DNA of 64,000 nt from Cephalotrichum gorgonifer (taxonomy: Eukaryota; Ascomycota; Sordariomycetes; Microascales; Microascaceae). Each line of letters opens with the position of its first letter. Position 1 is the first letter of the stretch. The notes beneath the pieces are model-generated. The model did not search any database. It worked only from the letters and a program-made list of their open reading frames with translations, and was not told the origin of the DNA. The translations under genes were made by a program, and so were the position numbers. Below, piece by piece: positions 13,001 to 26,200 of this stretch. Location: contig ONZQ02000004.1 of assembly GCA_900312665.1 (NCBI GenBank), positions 874,244-938,243 on the forward strand, given 5' to 3'.

Positions 13001-13440
13001 GCAGCGAGCTCAGGCGGCAAGTGCGCTAGGGGCATTCCATCGTGGGAGTATTGGCCAAATATCTGAGGAGGACGGTTCAGCAACGGGGGGCGGCCCATCG
13101 CGGGCATCTGGAAGCCCATGTGGTCCATGGTGGCAGGCCCAAGGCTGCGTGAGGCGAAGGAAACAAGACCGTTTATCGATAATGGCGTGGTATCAAAGGC
13201 GGACAAGTCGGAGGAGCGGAAAGAGTAGTCGTCGATTTCGGACAGCAACGGCAGCTGAGTCGGGGGAGAGGTTCGTTCGTCGTGACGGGGTGAATTATTA
13301 AAAGATACTATGGCCGGTAGTTGCGGGTGGTCTAGTCTGGGGGAGAGAGTTGGGGTAAAGAGGGGAGCTGTGTTCGAGGTCGATCCGAAACTGGTGGGTG
13401 TTGGGTGGGTGCCGGCGCTATTATTAACAAACAGGGGCAC
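10089..13440 (-). CDS. Zn2Cys6 fungal transcription factor
   Basis: This is a Gal4-class DNA-binding regulator. Five exons (12931-13440, 12677-12804, 12180-12553, 10859-12095, 10089-10782) give 2943 nt and 980 aa. Intron 1 falls immediately before the zinc cluster, whose cysteines (about residues 172-199) follow C-x2-C-x6-C-x6-C-x2-C-x6-C after a basic KRRRIAR stretch. A linker RSPPKG and a short coiled-coil-like segment ([19 protein letters not shown]) follow, as in dimerising Gal4-type proteins. A Ser/Pro/acidic linker spans about 250-330. The large middle region (about 345-800, with [18 protein letters not shown] and [11 protein letters not shown]) is the fungal-specific transcription factor domain. 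The C-terminus is rich in Pro, Ser and Thr. I chose the most upstream in-frame ATG; a later start (MDHMGFQMP) is possible. I cannot name the regulon or orthologue. Confidence 0.9.
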
Positions 13441-16400
13441 CTATTTCTGGTTTCAGCGGTTCCCCATGATTTGTTGGAGCCTGGGGGGGGGGCAGTGCTG
13501 AGGGGCCGCTATATTTAAAGGAGATGGCGCCAAAGTCGGTAGGGCCGTCCAGGCCGGATGTCTATTGGTGAGGGTGGTGGCTGACAGGAAAGAAGGTACA
13601 ACGCTTGAGCCGATTGATCCTTCTCCCTCCTCTTCTTCTTTCTTCTCAAGGATGAGGCAAGTGGCGATGATAAAAGGGAGAAAAAAATAAGGTAGAGGCA
13701 ATCCCCAAAATCGACGTGAATCTCGGCAGTAGCCAGGAGCAAAAAAAGGGCGGGCATAGTGACAGAATCGGAAGCGACAGGGTTTCGTGTTTCGATGGCT
13801 CATGACGGACGCGGGACGGTGAATGACAGTCTTTGCCAAAAACGGGCGGCCAGGACAACGGTACAATGGATTACGGGGAGAACCTGATACAATGCCGCGG
13901 CGCTGACGGGCATAGGTTCAATGGAGGCGAACAGGAACGAGTACTAGTACACTACATATTGCATAATAGGGGGCTTCTTACGTGAGGACCCTAATACGAG
14001 TAGTGTCTCTCTCATACCAGCTTCAACACATCAAGAGCATGTCATGTCTTATGTGAGAGATCTATATGCTCGACTCTTCCAACTCCGAAGCATCCGGCCA
14101 TGCTCATGTTGGGGGGATGATCTCAAACTCGGGGTCCAAGCATGGTACTATTATGAAGTTCTAGTCTAACTATAGCAGAAGGTCCACCTCCCCGGACTGA
14201 CACATTTCGCCCAGGCCATCCCTGAGTGAGTACTTGTACTTGTACCAAGTAAGCACCTACCGTTTAGCTCCCAGGGCTGGATTAGAGTTTGGACGTGTTC
14301 TCGGCCGTTCTCGGGGCCGTAAAACGCTCCATGAGGTCTATACTAGTCCGGGGGTGGCGGCGGGCCTGAATCTGAACCCGAACCTGAACCTCGCAGCCGA
14401 TCTGTCCAATCGGAGCTCGTTCTAGCTCTGGGTTGGGGGCTAATACAAGTACTGCGTCGATGCGATTAAAGCAGAAACGGATTTGCATTTCGCCTCCTTC
14501 CTGGGGAAGGAGGGGTCCTGTCACAAGTCCCCATCAACATCAAGGCGGGGACTTGGCGCGGGGTCCGGGTGTTAAAAAAGCCCAGCCCACGCCAAGGTCA
14601 AAAGTACTACCGAGATGCGTCAGCGCTTGCTCTTTCACTTCCCCATGTCCGGCGCCCACCCACCATCGTCACCCTTCGACTCGACGGGGAAGGATAAGGG
14701 TAGTTATTTGCGAGATGCTATTCGTAATTATACGCGTTCCTGTACTACATATGACGGGGAGGCGTCCATAATGACAACATGTACTACATGTAGTCCCCTC
14801 AGGTCCAGGTGTGAAAAAAAAACGGAGGACGGGGAAGCGGAGAGTTTAACTGACCCGGGACGCCGTTGGCCGGATAGCGTCATATTGCGCACTAGTTTCA
14901 AACCATGTGCCACACGTGTGTTCCTTGCATGCAGAACGGCGAGACCACACCAGAAGTTCGAAAGTTCGAACGCCCACCCACCCCTGAAGAAGTAGCCTAG
15001 TCGGTTTAGGGATGATAAAAATCTCCGTACGAGTAAGAATAGCAGGATCCCAGGCACGTACTCGTCAGTGCCGGGGGTTGCGCGGGCTGCCTCCGACACT
15101 GACCGCTCCGGCGGGACTGTAGATTTACCTCCTTTTTTATCACAGGCGGGCGATCAGGGCGGGGATAATGGCATTCGTAATCAGCATGAAGGGCCCAAAC
15201 CCCGGTTCGTACGATGCAAATCCGCTTCCTCTCCCGTACGTGTATGTTCATCGGTTCTGAATCTCGAAAGAGGGGGAAGGCTCAAAGGTGGTAACAAGGA
15301 CGTCTTGGGAGGTATGTATACATGTAATATAGTAATGTTGCTGTTGGTCCAGGGCCGTTCACCCCATCTCCATCCAGACACCCACTAACTACAATCCAAA
15401 AACTCAAAATAAAAGGGCGTCATCCCGCTTCAGATGTTTCGACTCCAAGACGGCGACTCCCAAAACATCCCAAGGTTTGAGAGGCATCGAATGCGACGTC
15501 ATCTTCCGTGCGCGACGCCGCACTATGCAAGTCTACATGCAGTTATCAGTCCGCGCGTACAAATCGGAGAATCTGGAGGACTGGGACAGAACAGTCTAGA
15601 CCGCACGGCATGTCTCCGCTACGGGCTCAAGAACCAACGGATTGCCTGCTGTTTGCTCTACGTAGTCTCTCCCTTATCCCCCGTGCGGTTTGTCGTCCAT
15701 GGTGGAGACCCCATCGCCTTGACTAACACGCATGTGCGGAGGAATTTCTGCACATGTCCACCGCCATCACTAACACACATCCCACACATCCCACATCGTC
15801 CAAATCATGCATCATGCGCGGAGTTCCGCCGCTTCCATTCACGCCTCGAGACTGGGGTATGCATCTTGTAGAATCCGCAAGGCTCTCTTCCCCTTTTTTC
15901 AACCCTCAAAGCGTAATACGTGCTGCCCACATTCACGTCGCTCGCATCTTCGGAAGATGATGATACCGAGATCGGACTTTTTCTTCTTCTCTCAAGCCCG
16001 CTCGACCTAGACCTCTGGGTGATCTTTCCTTTTCTAAACCCGTTTCTTCGAATAACGGACGAAGGGTAAACGGAAGCACCCTGTTTCGTGTGTCGTCTAA
16101 GCGCATACCCACCCACCCCCATCTAACCGAGTAATAACTAAATGGCCTCGATATGTATTCTTGAGAATTACTATCTGCTTTGCAGAAGAAGTATTAGCTA
16201 GCACTTTCTAGGCTATCCTTACTTAGTTCGACTTAGTATGGGGAGCGCCGGTGTCTCGGGGCACAACTCTGCTGGCAAGAGCGCCCATTGCTGATGGTGT
16301 CATTCAATACCTCTACTTAGACGCCCGGTGACGACTACGAAGGGAATTCAAGGCGAGAGAAGAACGGCGCCCCCCGCTCGCGCGGTCACTATTTGTCATT

Positions 16401-17954
16401 CCCATCCTCCTGGCGCCCGGAATCTCAAGGGGAGGGGGGGGGGAGCATGAGCCCCTCCTCCTTCACCCGAAAGTACGGACGAAACAATATGTACAAGACG
16501 GTGAAATTTCGAGCTAAACACTGGATTTCTACATACCCGCCAACACTTTGTTTCATGTGCGTCTCAAAACCACCCCTCCGGGGACGACGGCCGCGACGAC
16601 TTTTTTTTTCCTCTGTCTCTCTCTCGGATTGGTAATAGCACAGATCCAGCCTGATGATTCATAATCAAGACATAAGACCCTTGCCGTAGGGGTCCCTTTG
16701 TTTTGTCTTGGAAGCCTCGGGAGGCTGTTTTTTTTTAGGGCGACAGGGTGAACTGTGTAATAACACGACCGTAAATCGGGTTTTTGTCAAATCCCGATGC
16801 CAGTCGGATATCAAATGCTTCTTTTGGTGTTATCTCCAAAATGTCCAAAGGAGCCGAGTCCGAGGCTTGCACTCCGAGCTCGCTGGGGGATCGAACCCGA
16901 ACATGTTCATTGCGTCCCACTGCTCATCCCGCCCCGTCTTCTGTCGTCTCCGTCTAAGTGACCGAATCCGGACCCCCTCGGTCTCGATGAACCCCGGCTC
17001 CCCCAGTAATCCTCTTTGCCACCTGCCCTGCTTGTGGGTTTATACAACACAGTCAAAGATGAAAAAAAAAAACCCCTCTAACACCCAGCCCCCGGACACA
17101 TGAGGTATGGTAAGGGTGGTGTTCCTCTAGGGGCATAAGATCGAGGAGATCATCAACCCACAATCTCCACTCTACCCGCACACTCAACCGTCATATCCCT
17201 TCCAGATATTTCACCGTTTGTAAGTCCTTCCATGAATAAGACGACGAAAGTAAGACCCTTAAATAAGCCTGCTTGAATTCCGGACTTCGACTCCGGTCGA
17301 TCAGGTCTGTCTGATCCTCGGATGACGTCCCCGCCAAAAGGCTGACGACTTCAGCAGGCTCCAAATCGACGGAGTGGAGGCGGGATGGAGCACGACACGC
17401 AAGCCAAAAAAAAAAAAAGGTGGGAGGATCTCGTGTATGAAGCTATGTACAACCGTCCAGGTTGTGCTCACCGTCGACCTTCTATTTATCCTGACTTTAT
17501 TCCATGTGTGTCTAGGGTCTTCTCCCCCTCAAGGATTCGGACCCACCACTTCTTCCTCCTCCGCCTCCTCGTTCTTCTCCTCCTCCGCCCTAAAACTGTT
17601 GGAATATCAAAAGAAAGAAAGATGACAAGAAATGCGATATCAGTAGCCTATATCGCTATATAATATGTACACCATAGAATGCTAAAATGTGGTATGGACT
17701 GAGAGCATCATGTGCTCAGTCGGTCAAGCCACGGGTATGTGCCGAGGCCCGAACCTAACAGAGAGTAAGAACGCCCAGGCGCGAAGTAGATGTTACGTGC
17801 TTGCCGTTCAGATGACTAGCATGAACCCCAAGGAAAATGAGAGAAGAAAAATCCACCCGGGTTATGTCGTGCAACAATATGGTGTGGGTGCGCTCAACGA
17901 ACAAGGGATGCTCCCCCCCGCCACACCAAGCTGCCCGCAGCGGTTCGTCCCACC
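13441..17954. other. Long gene-poor segment
   Basis: About 4.5 kb without a supportable gene, between the 5' end of the transcription factor and the 3' end of the surface protein, both on the minus strand. Several short frames exist but lack splice structure, motifs or codon regularity. The sequence has scattered TACGAGTAC/GTACTTGTAC-like words (for example near 13940 and 14230) and homopolymer runs of A (for example at 17405-17420). The left 600 bp should hold the transcription factor promoter and leader. Confidence 0.45.
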
Positions 17955-19768
17955 CTATCGGGCTGAGAAGTCCTCCGTGAACCTAGAAGAACCCCGGGAC
18001 ATGTCCTGCGAGGTCAAGGACCGACCGATCGCGTCGGGATTCACCGTCCTCGGCGGCGTCGGCGGCTGCACAACTTCGTGGGGGTCCGCGAACGGATTCG
18101 TCTCCGCGACGGGCGTCCGGGCCGGACTCGATCGGAACACCGGTACCCCGCTGATGGGCCGCATTGGCTGTCCGAGAGCGAGTCTCGCGGGGGCGGCGCC
18201 GTCCTGCGCGTCGAGTAGGTGAGATTCGGGGTATTCCGACGACGCGCCGCTTATCGTGCTCCCGCGGGGGTCCGTGAAGCCGTCGCCTCCGTACTGGATG
18301 ACCGGGGGGAGTTTCTTCCCGGACACGCGGTAGAAGCCCTGCTCCCCCGACGGGGATCCGCCGGAACCTGATCGGTTGCTGTTATATGACGACATGCTCG
18401 CCAGGATGGCCGGGGCAGCGAAGCCGAGTGACCGGTGGGTCATCCCACCACCTCCGTCCCTTCCTCCATTGGCGCCACCGGCCGCCCCAAGCCCCCGGCT
18501 GCCCGTATCCGGTCCGTCTTCCAGGCGCAGCTGGCCCGATCTCCGCTTCCTCCATCGGAGTAGCGCCATGATTAGGAAAACCAGCAGTGCCGCACCCGCA
18601 ATACTCCCGACCACGCTCCCGACCACGGTGCCCGTCGGTGTAGAGCCATTGTCCCCATCGGAAGATGCGCTGTTAGATTCCGGTTCTCCTACGCCTCCGC
18701 CACCGCTGCCGCCGCCGCTACCGCCGGTGTAATCCCCAGTTACGGTAATAACGGGCCGCCTTGACGTAGTCCTGGTGGTGGATGCCGACGATAAATACGA
18801 CGAGAGGGTCGTGGAGGCTACCTTTGCTTTGACTGTAGCGGTGTTGCTATAATGGGTGGTGTTATAGTAACCTGCGAGGTTTTAATTAGTACAGAGCGCC
18901 AGTGCATCCCGATCTCTCAAGGCAACTAACCGGGAATAACGGGTGAAGGGCGGAGTGTTGGAAAGGCGGATGACAGCTCGGATGAGGTTGGAGGTAGAGC
19001 AGCAGGCTGGGCGTCATCGGATGGAGGAAGTTCGATGTACGATGGTTCGGGAAGATAGGTTGTGGGAACGATAGACAGAGTCGGGACCAGGTCCGACACA
19101 TCGGGCAGGACTGATTCGATAATAGGTGGTACGTCGACATAGCTGGGAATGTCGGTAGGAGAAGGCACCGGCGCTGGCAACCCCGGAACCACAGTAATCC
19201 CAGGAACGTCAGCTGTCTCTGAGGTCTTTGAAGTACCAGGAGCCCCTGAAGCACTAGGAGCCTTTGGAGTTCCAGGAGCCTCTGGAGCTGAGGTGTCAGG
19301 GGCCTCCGAGGGTTCGGGGCCACGGACGGAGGTGGATGGTGCTGAAGATTCGGGGGCCTTCGAGGTTTCGGGAAGACGAGCGGAGGTGGATGGTGCTGAA
19401 GATTCGACAGTCTCGGTGGACGAGGCCGGTGATTCTAGGGCCCCGGAGGCATCGGGGGATTCGTTGTTCGCTGGTCGAACGATATTGCCGCTCACGGGAT
19501 CGACTAGAACGGTCTGAGGGTTCGAGTACACCGTGGATACCGTCCTGGGGGTGCCGTCGGCGTTGACATAGTGAATGAGTGATACGGTTTGGACGACTTG
19601 TGTAACGAGTGAATTCAACGAGTCGTCGGCTTGTCGCCTCTTGGGCGACGAGGATACTACCTCTGTTAAAATGAGTGTGGTGAGTTTATCTTGGTGTGAA
19701 AGATCGTTTGAGTTGGTCACCAGTTCGGGATCCTGAGTGAGTGAAGGATCCCCCGTTGGTTCGGTCAT
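17955..19768 (-). CDS. Ser/Thr/Pro-rich single-pass surface protein, 5' end unresolved
   Basis: Two exons (18931-19768 and 17955-18871) separated by a 59-bp intron give 584 aa from the first available ATG. About residues 85-270 are a Ser/Thr/Pro/Ala/Glu-rich stalk with repeated SAPSTS(A/V)R-P-E-S motifs, which looks heavily O-glycosylated. A glycine-rich GGSGGGSGGGG linker precedes one membrane segment (about residues 375-400, GTVVGSVVGSIAGAALLVFLIM), which is followed by the basic stop-transfer LLRWRKRRSG and a cytoplasmic tail of about 185 residues. This architecture matches fungal Mid2/Wsc-like cell-wall sensor proteins, but no named domain is recognised. No signal peptide follows the ATG, yet the frame stays open for 89 codons further upstream with no ATG, so a first exon is probably missing. 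Function is inferred from architecture only. Confidence 0.7.
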
Positions 19769-22700
19769 GGTAAGGGACGGCAGCGAGGCGAGTCGCCCGC
19801 TGCGGCTGGTAGGGTTGGTATTAAGCTTTACGTTTGCGGTATTAGCTGAAGAATCGGAGTCCTTGAGAAATGATCTAAGCAGATGAAGCGAATGACGATG
19901 TGGTGGTATGGCGGCGACGGGTCGGCTGGCATTGAGGGAGAAAGCTCTTGAGATGGAAATATCGGTATGGTTTCGGAGAGTCCATGTCTGTCGCGATGCT
20001 CCAGGGTCGCACGCTTCTTCTTCCGCCGTTTGACGCTATACCGAGGTGGCCGAGTCTATCGGGATCAGTCCAGGCGCAGCAGCAGCTTTGCGAGTTCGCT
20101 TCCAGTCCGGCTTCGCGGTTTCGTCTTTCGCATTCGGATAGATAAGCCGCCAAGGTTCGAGGCTTCGGGTGGTCGAACGCGCCTTGCATCAGCCACGCCG
20201 CGGAACGGACGCTGGTGATGATGGCATCGCGGGGATGCTTGTCGCGGTGAAGAAAGATGCAAAGAGATGCAGAAGGGACGGGACTAAGACGGGAAGGACA
20301 TTGACATTGAGGAGTGCTTGTGGGTACAGTCCGGGTACGAGATATTCGGTGGAGCGCAAGCCACTCGGGTCGAAGAGCCAAGACCCAATCGTTCTTACGA
20401 CGACCAGGGTCTGGATAAAATGAAGGAACGCACGCGGGTTCCTCTTTTAGTCTGATGTGGAAGTGGACTTACAAGTACCTGAGCTCGTACTCGTACTGAC
20501 ACGGATGGGATAATTTCCCTTTCTGCATTGGAATGAAGTGGCCCGAGTGCCTGACAGGGTTGCCCAAGACAAGATTGGCCAATCAGCGTCGGCTTGTGCG
20601 ACTAGCACGTCGCCGGTTCGGGGCTTTATTATGGAGCTCAATATTATGTTGCTGCCGTGTGAAGATGTCTCCCCAGCGACAAATATGGATGTTCGTTTGT
20701 ACCTACTTCTTGTCTCGTCGAAATACCACAGGTCGAGATAGTCCAAGGATGACGCAACTGTTGTCAAGTTGATTGATACTTGTTGTGAAGTGAGGGTCAA
20801 AGAGCTCTCATCAAATATTGTTCTTCTAGTAGGTTCATACGAGTAAGACTCGTTATTCGACGACGACGACGACGACGACGGAAGTGTGAGTATTGACTAT
20901 AGGTTGTGAATTATGAATTATGAAATGTCGTGGATTAAAGAGTGGTATTTTAACGGCGCATCCCAGATTGGGATATGCGTGGGGAACGTGGCCCGCCTTG
21001 GGTCGTAGTCAGATGGATGGTGCCATGTAAGCCGGGCGCTGGCTCGGAGGAAATTTTATCGTGATCGGGAGAGACTCCATTCAAGTGCTTGTAGAGAAGA
21101 GGGGGAAATAAGGAGAATGAATGTGGACACAACAGCAAGCGCTACTTCAAAGAGGGGACATTTGACGATGTGTTTGTTGTCTTCGCCACATCCTGCGCAA
21201 CTCGGCGAGGACGAGAAAGAAAACTACTACGAGGAGCAGCTCGAAAACCGGAATCCGGAGCTCATCACTCTCGTCCTGGCCCAACAGCGCTGATCATGGC
21301 TGCGGGCAATCTCGTATTCAGGTTTTCTAGAATAAGGACCAACATCTGCCAACGATGTCCCGTGCGCTGTCTCCTCAGGCAGCAACACGCAATTCTTGGC
21401 ACCAAACGGCACATCCTCATGGGCTGTTGGCTGGCTCGAACTCGACTGGGAAAGGTGGTGCTGTAAGATTGGCTGGTTTCGCCTGGTACCACCACAGGCG
21501 GCCGTGGTACCTTGTCGGTACATGGACGTACGAGTAAGGACTAGTCATGTTGTAATTACGAGCAGCTACATGACGAGCCAAACGGCCGAGGTCTTTGACA
21601 ACAAGGCTAATTTGCTTGGCTTTTTTCTCTCATGTGGCCGCATCGTATTATTAGGTCTATTATTATTTTGCCAAGCAATGGATACGGGGTTTCTCGTTTT
21701 CTTGCTGGGGGTCTGTGTTCATGACGTCGCCCCCACGTCGATCTTCGATGGTCTCTCCACCAACCCATGGTGTAATGCTAAGTAACTAGCAATCCCTCCC
21801 GAATCAATCGTGGTTACCAACACAAACAAGAAGGAGCAATGGGTCCGTGTCTACCGACCGGGTTGAGCCGCAGATATTTTGATAGTACAAAGTTCGAGGC
21901 GGATTGCTGAGTTTACGTCGAGGGGGAGGCCACTTGAAGATTCAATACTTATATGGAGGTGACGGCGATTACGAGTACTCCGGACAAACACATACCTTTG
22001 AGTACTAGTACATGTATTATTCGAGTTGTGACCCACCTAATACGGAGCAATGTGCGCGGACCTGCATTCCATTTTTCTACCCTCGTGTCGCCTGCCCCAT
22101 CCATGCTTCAATGTTGTGAGAAGTGCATCACCACGAGTAATCAAGTATGGGCTCTGGAGAACAAATTGACACCACAAGCTTACATGTATCCGTCAAGTCC
22201 TGACACGCCGCTTGGACTTTTACACGGCAAATCACCAGGACAAACCACTCCAGCCCCATCTTTTGCTGCTGCCTTCTTCTAGGTAGCGACTAATACTGGA
22301 ATCGAAACCCCAAGTGTGGCTGAGAGACGCGCAAGAGCCTTAGGGAGAGTAATAGGCAATTTCTTGTGAGATTCACGAGTACGAGGACAAGCAAGCGACA
22401 TGGATCATGGTGGATTGATTACGAGTACGAGTGAAAAGTACAAGTACTTTTTCTTACCGGAACTCCGCGCGGGCTTGACGAGTCCGATTTGCCCTCTCAT
22501 GTCCGTTATCACACATCATGGCCGAGTGAATCCAAATTTAAGATACGAACGCTGTGATGCTCGTCACAACTGACAAGCCTCACCGCGTTGCACAACCTCA
22601 TGCAGGCACAGCAGTGCCATCTTGTTCCGTGGAACGTGATCTCAGATACAGGAGGTTTGGTTTCGCCTTTTGTAACCCGCCGCTCTTTGTTACCAAGGAC

Positions 22701-23261
22701 CACTCCTTGGCTACGCTATCCATCTACCCCTCCATACCGTGGACCGGGTGGTCTAAGAAGCTCCTGAGAAGACGCTCGTACTTCAGATATCTCCCTCGCG
22801 CCTACATGTCTGCACATTGGCTTACCCCTTTAATGGCATCGCACCGAAGGTTGTAGTGGTGCAAGGACACCCACAACATGCAGGGCAACCAATATTTCCT
22901 CCCTCCCGTCTACGAATGATGAGGTGGGAGTACTGATATGGCTTGGCATGTATCTCAATAAATATCACCCCACTGCTTAAAGGCATGGAAGTGTTCGATA
23001 ATGCGAAATATATTTACCTATATATCTGCTATATTCAGCAACCGGGGTAGTGCTTTCTGCCGGCGGTCGCTTAGAAAAATTTCTGCCACCGCTTATCGAT
23101 AAGACTCAACCCCGCGAGATCGGATGAGTACCCATCCAAAATCCACATCTCGAAGAATCCCCAATCTTTGGATGAGGACTCATCCTATCCCAGGATTTTG
23201 AGACCTTATTCATCGCAAATCAATTTATTTCCCACAATAAGTGGCAGAATACCGACTCGCC
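19769..23261. other. Gene-poor divergent interval
   Basis: About 3.5 kb between the minus-strand surface-protein gene and the plus-strand FGAM synthase gene. The left part (19769-20035) is open in frame with the surface protein and may belong to it. A 117-codon minus-strand frame (20447-20800) has plausible composition but no recognisable motif or splice partner, so I do not call it. The segment carries a (CGA)7 microsatellite at 20858-20880 and repeated CGAGTAC words at 21970-22440. Sequence just upstream of the FGAM synthase start (23100-23250) is AT-richer and should be its promoter. Confidence 0.45.
20858..20880. repeat. (CGA)7 microsatellite
   Basis: Seven perfect CGA trinucleotides in a row, in intergenic sequence. 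It is a simple-sequence repeat with no coding context. Confidence 0.9.
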
Positions 23262-26200
23262 ATGGGACACCTTACCCTGCTCGGGGGCGACGCCTACACC
23301 CAGATTGAGGCGGATGAGCTCAAGATCCGCGTCAACAAGGATGAGTCAAGCCGCGTATCATCCATCCGGGCCATATGGATCTACTACGCTCACCTCATCT
23401 CCGGTGACGAGGCTGTCGTACGGGGAAAGCTGTCCAAATGGCTTGCACTTCCGGAGCAGACCAGTGCCCAACTTCCCCCGAACGATGAGTGCACTAAAAC
23501 GTACTACATCACACCGCGAAACATCTCGCCATGGAGCTCAAAGGGGACCACCATCACTCACGTGTGTGGTCTCAAGGACCAGCTCGAGAGGATTGAGCGA
23601 GGGCGCGCCGTCACCGTAACTTTTGACGGGCCGTTTGACGACGGCGCTGAACTCCCCTTCAGGGATGCCATCTACGACCGCATGACGGAGACCATCTCGC
23701 TCTCCCCCCCTGACCTGGCAACCATGTTCACGGACGGCAAACCCCTGCCATTGGAAGTGGTTGATATCTTCAACCAGGAATCCAGCCCAATCGATGTTCT
23801 CAAGGCCTACAACAAGAAGCATGGGCTGTCCCTCGATGAATCCGAGATTGAGTATCTCGTCAACGCCTTCACCGAGCTCAAGCGGTCCCCGAATGATGTT
23901 GAGCTGTTCATGTTTGCTCAGGTTAACTCCGAGCACTGCCGACACAAGCAGTTCAATGCCAACTGGACCATTGATAATGTCAAGATGCCGCACAGCCTCT
24001 TCCAGATGATCAAGAACACCCACACCAAATCGCCCGACTTCACCGTCTCGGCTTACAGCGATAATGCTGCTGTCATTCAAGGAGAGAAAGGCGCCGTGTG
24101 GGGCCCCGACTACTCCACCGGCATCTGGAAACTTACCGATGAGACCGTCCATGTTCTCGTCAAGGTTGAGACCCACAACCACCCCACGGCCATCTCCCCC
24201 TTCCCTGGAGCCGCTACTGGCTCCGGCGGTGAGATTCGCGATGAAGGTGCTGTCGGCAGGGGTTCGAAACCGAAGGCTGGCATGAGTGGGTTCTTTGTGT
24301 CCGACTTGAACATTCCCGACAACGCGGCCCCCTGGGATGTCAACGTCGGCAAGCCAAACCACTTTGCTAGCAGCATGGAAATCATGCTGGAAGCGCCGAT
24401 AGGCAGCGCGAGATTCAACAACGAGTTCGGCCGGCCTTGTCTCGCCGGCTGCTTCCGAACCCTCCTTACCAACGTGGGCTCAGCCGACGCGCCTGAGTGG
24501 CGTGGGTACCACAAGCCCATCATGATTGCCGGAGGTGTTGGAACTGTACGACCTCAAAATGCCCTCAAGGATGAGAAGGACGTGCTCGAAGGGGCGCATG
24601 CCCTGGTTCTGGGTGGGCCGGCAATGCTCATCGGACTGGGTGGAGGTGCTGCGTCGAGCTCGTCGTCGGCCGAGGAAACGGCCGAGCTGGACTTTGCCAG
24701 TGTCCAGAGAGGCAACCCCGAGATGGAGCGGAGGTGCCAGATGGTCATTGACACCTGCGCCGGTCTTGGATCTGAGAACCCTATTGCCATGATCCATGAT
24801 GTTGGCGCCGGTGGACTGTCCAATGCACTGCCGGAGATCGTCAAAGATGCAGGGTATGGGGGTGTGTTTGAAATTCGCCAGGTTCACAGCGCAGACAACA
24901 GTCTAAGCCCGCTGCAGATATGGTGCAACGAGGCCCAGGAGAGATACGTCGTTCTTGTCAACAAGGATCACTTGAACCGATTCGTCAGCATCTGCAGTAA
25001 GGAAAACCCCATCCACATCCCACCAATGCGCTACCCTTCCAGTACAAAACCTGTGACTAACTCTTGCTTCTAGGGCGTGAGAGGTGCCCCTTCTCGGATG
25101 TTGGAACTGTGCTTAAGACCGACGTCGATGGCGTGCCCAAGCTCATCCTCACCGATAGGGACTCGGCCGACCATCCTCGCCCCATCGACCTGCCCATGTC
25201 CGCTCTTTTCCCCCCCGGTCGCAAGCTCGACCGTGTGGTCGAATCTAGGAAGCCCACCCTCCCGAAGTTCGATCCCGTCGCTAGCCTCAAGGCGGTCAGC
25301 GAGTCGGGACTGGGAGATGCCGACCTTATTGCCGCGGCTGCGCACCGTGTTCTCACGGTTCCGTCAGTAGGATCCAAATCTTTCCTTATTACCATTGGCG
25401 ACAGGACCGTCGGTGGACTGTCTGTTCGTGATCAGATGGTCGGCCCATGGCAGACTCCAGTGGCGGATTGTGCAGTAACGGCGACGGGCTTCAACTTGGG
25501 ATCCAAGTCCCGCACCGGAGAGGCTATGGCCATGGGCGAGCGCCCTCCTCTTGCGCTTATCTCGCCCGCCGCCTCAGCGCGCATGGCTGTTGCCGAGAGC
25601 TTGACCAATATCGCGGCCGCGGACATCATCTCTGGTTTGGAGAGGGTCAAGCTCTCCGCCAACTGGATGGCGGCTGTCAACCATCCAGGTGAAGGAGCGG
25701 GTCTCTACGAGGCGGTACAAGCTATTGGTATGGAGCTGTGCCCCAAGCTGGGGATCTCGATTCCTGTTGGGAAGGACTCGACATCGATGAAGGCCTCCTG
25801 GACGGATCGTGAATCTGGAGCTACCAAGAGTGTTACGGCGCCGATGTCGGTTGTCATCACCGCCGTGTCCGTGGTGGAGGACGTAAGGAGGACGTGGACG
25901 CCGCAGCTTCGCCGGATCGAGGATGTTGGAGAGACCCTTCTTATGTTTGTCGACCTTGCAGAAGGCCGGAAGGCTCTGGGCGGCTCGGCTCTCGCTCAGT
26001 CGCTTGGTCAAGTTGGAGACGAGTGCCCTGACGTCCGTAACGTGGACCTCATCGCCGATTACTTCGATGCGATCTCGCAGCTACATAAGAGCGGCGTCGT
26101 CCTTGCGTATCACGACCGCTCTGATGGTGGTCTTCTGACCACGATTGCGGAGATGATGTTCGCCGGCCGATGCGGCGTCGACCTCATGCTGGATGAGATC

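Noticed and set aside
16870..16930. tRNA-like B-box (GGTTCGATCC on the minus strand)
   Set aside because: No pairing acceptor stem, no proper anticodon arm and no good A-box at the right distance, so no cloverleaf can be drawn.
17437..17625. Short frame starting like a secreted peptide (MKLCTTVQVVLTVDLLFIL)
   Set aside because: Only 62 codons, Ser-rich low-complexity end, no splice or context support, and antisense-side neighbour of another gene's 3' end.
20447..20800. 117-codon minus-strand frame
   Set aside because: Composition is acceptable, but there is no motif, no partner exon that joins in phase, and a Ser/Thr low-complexity end.
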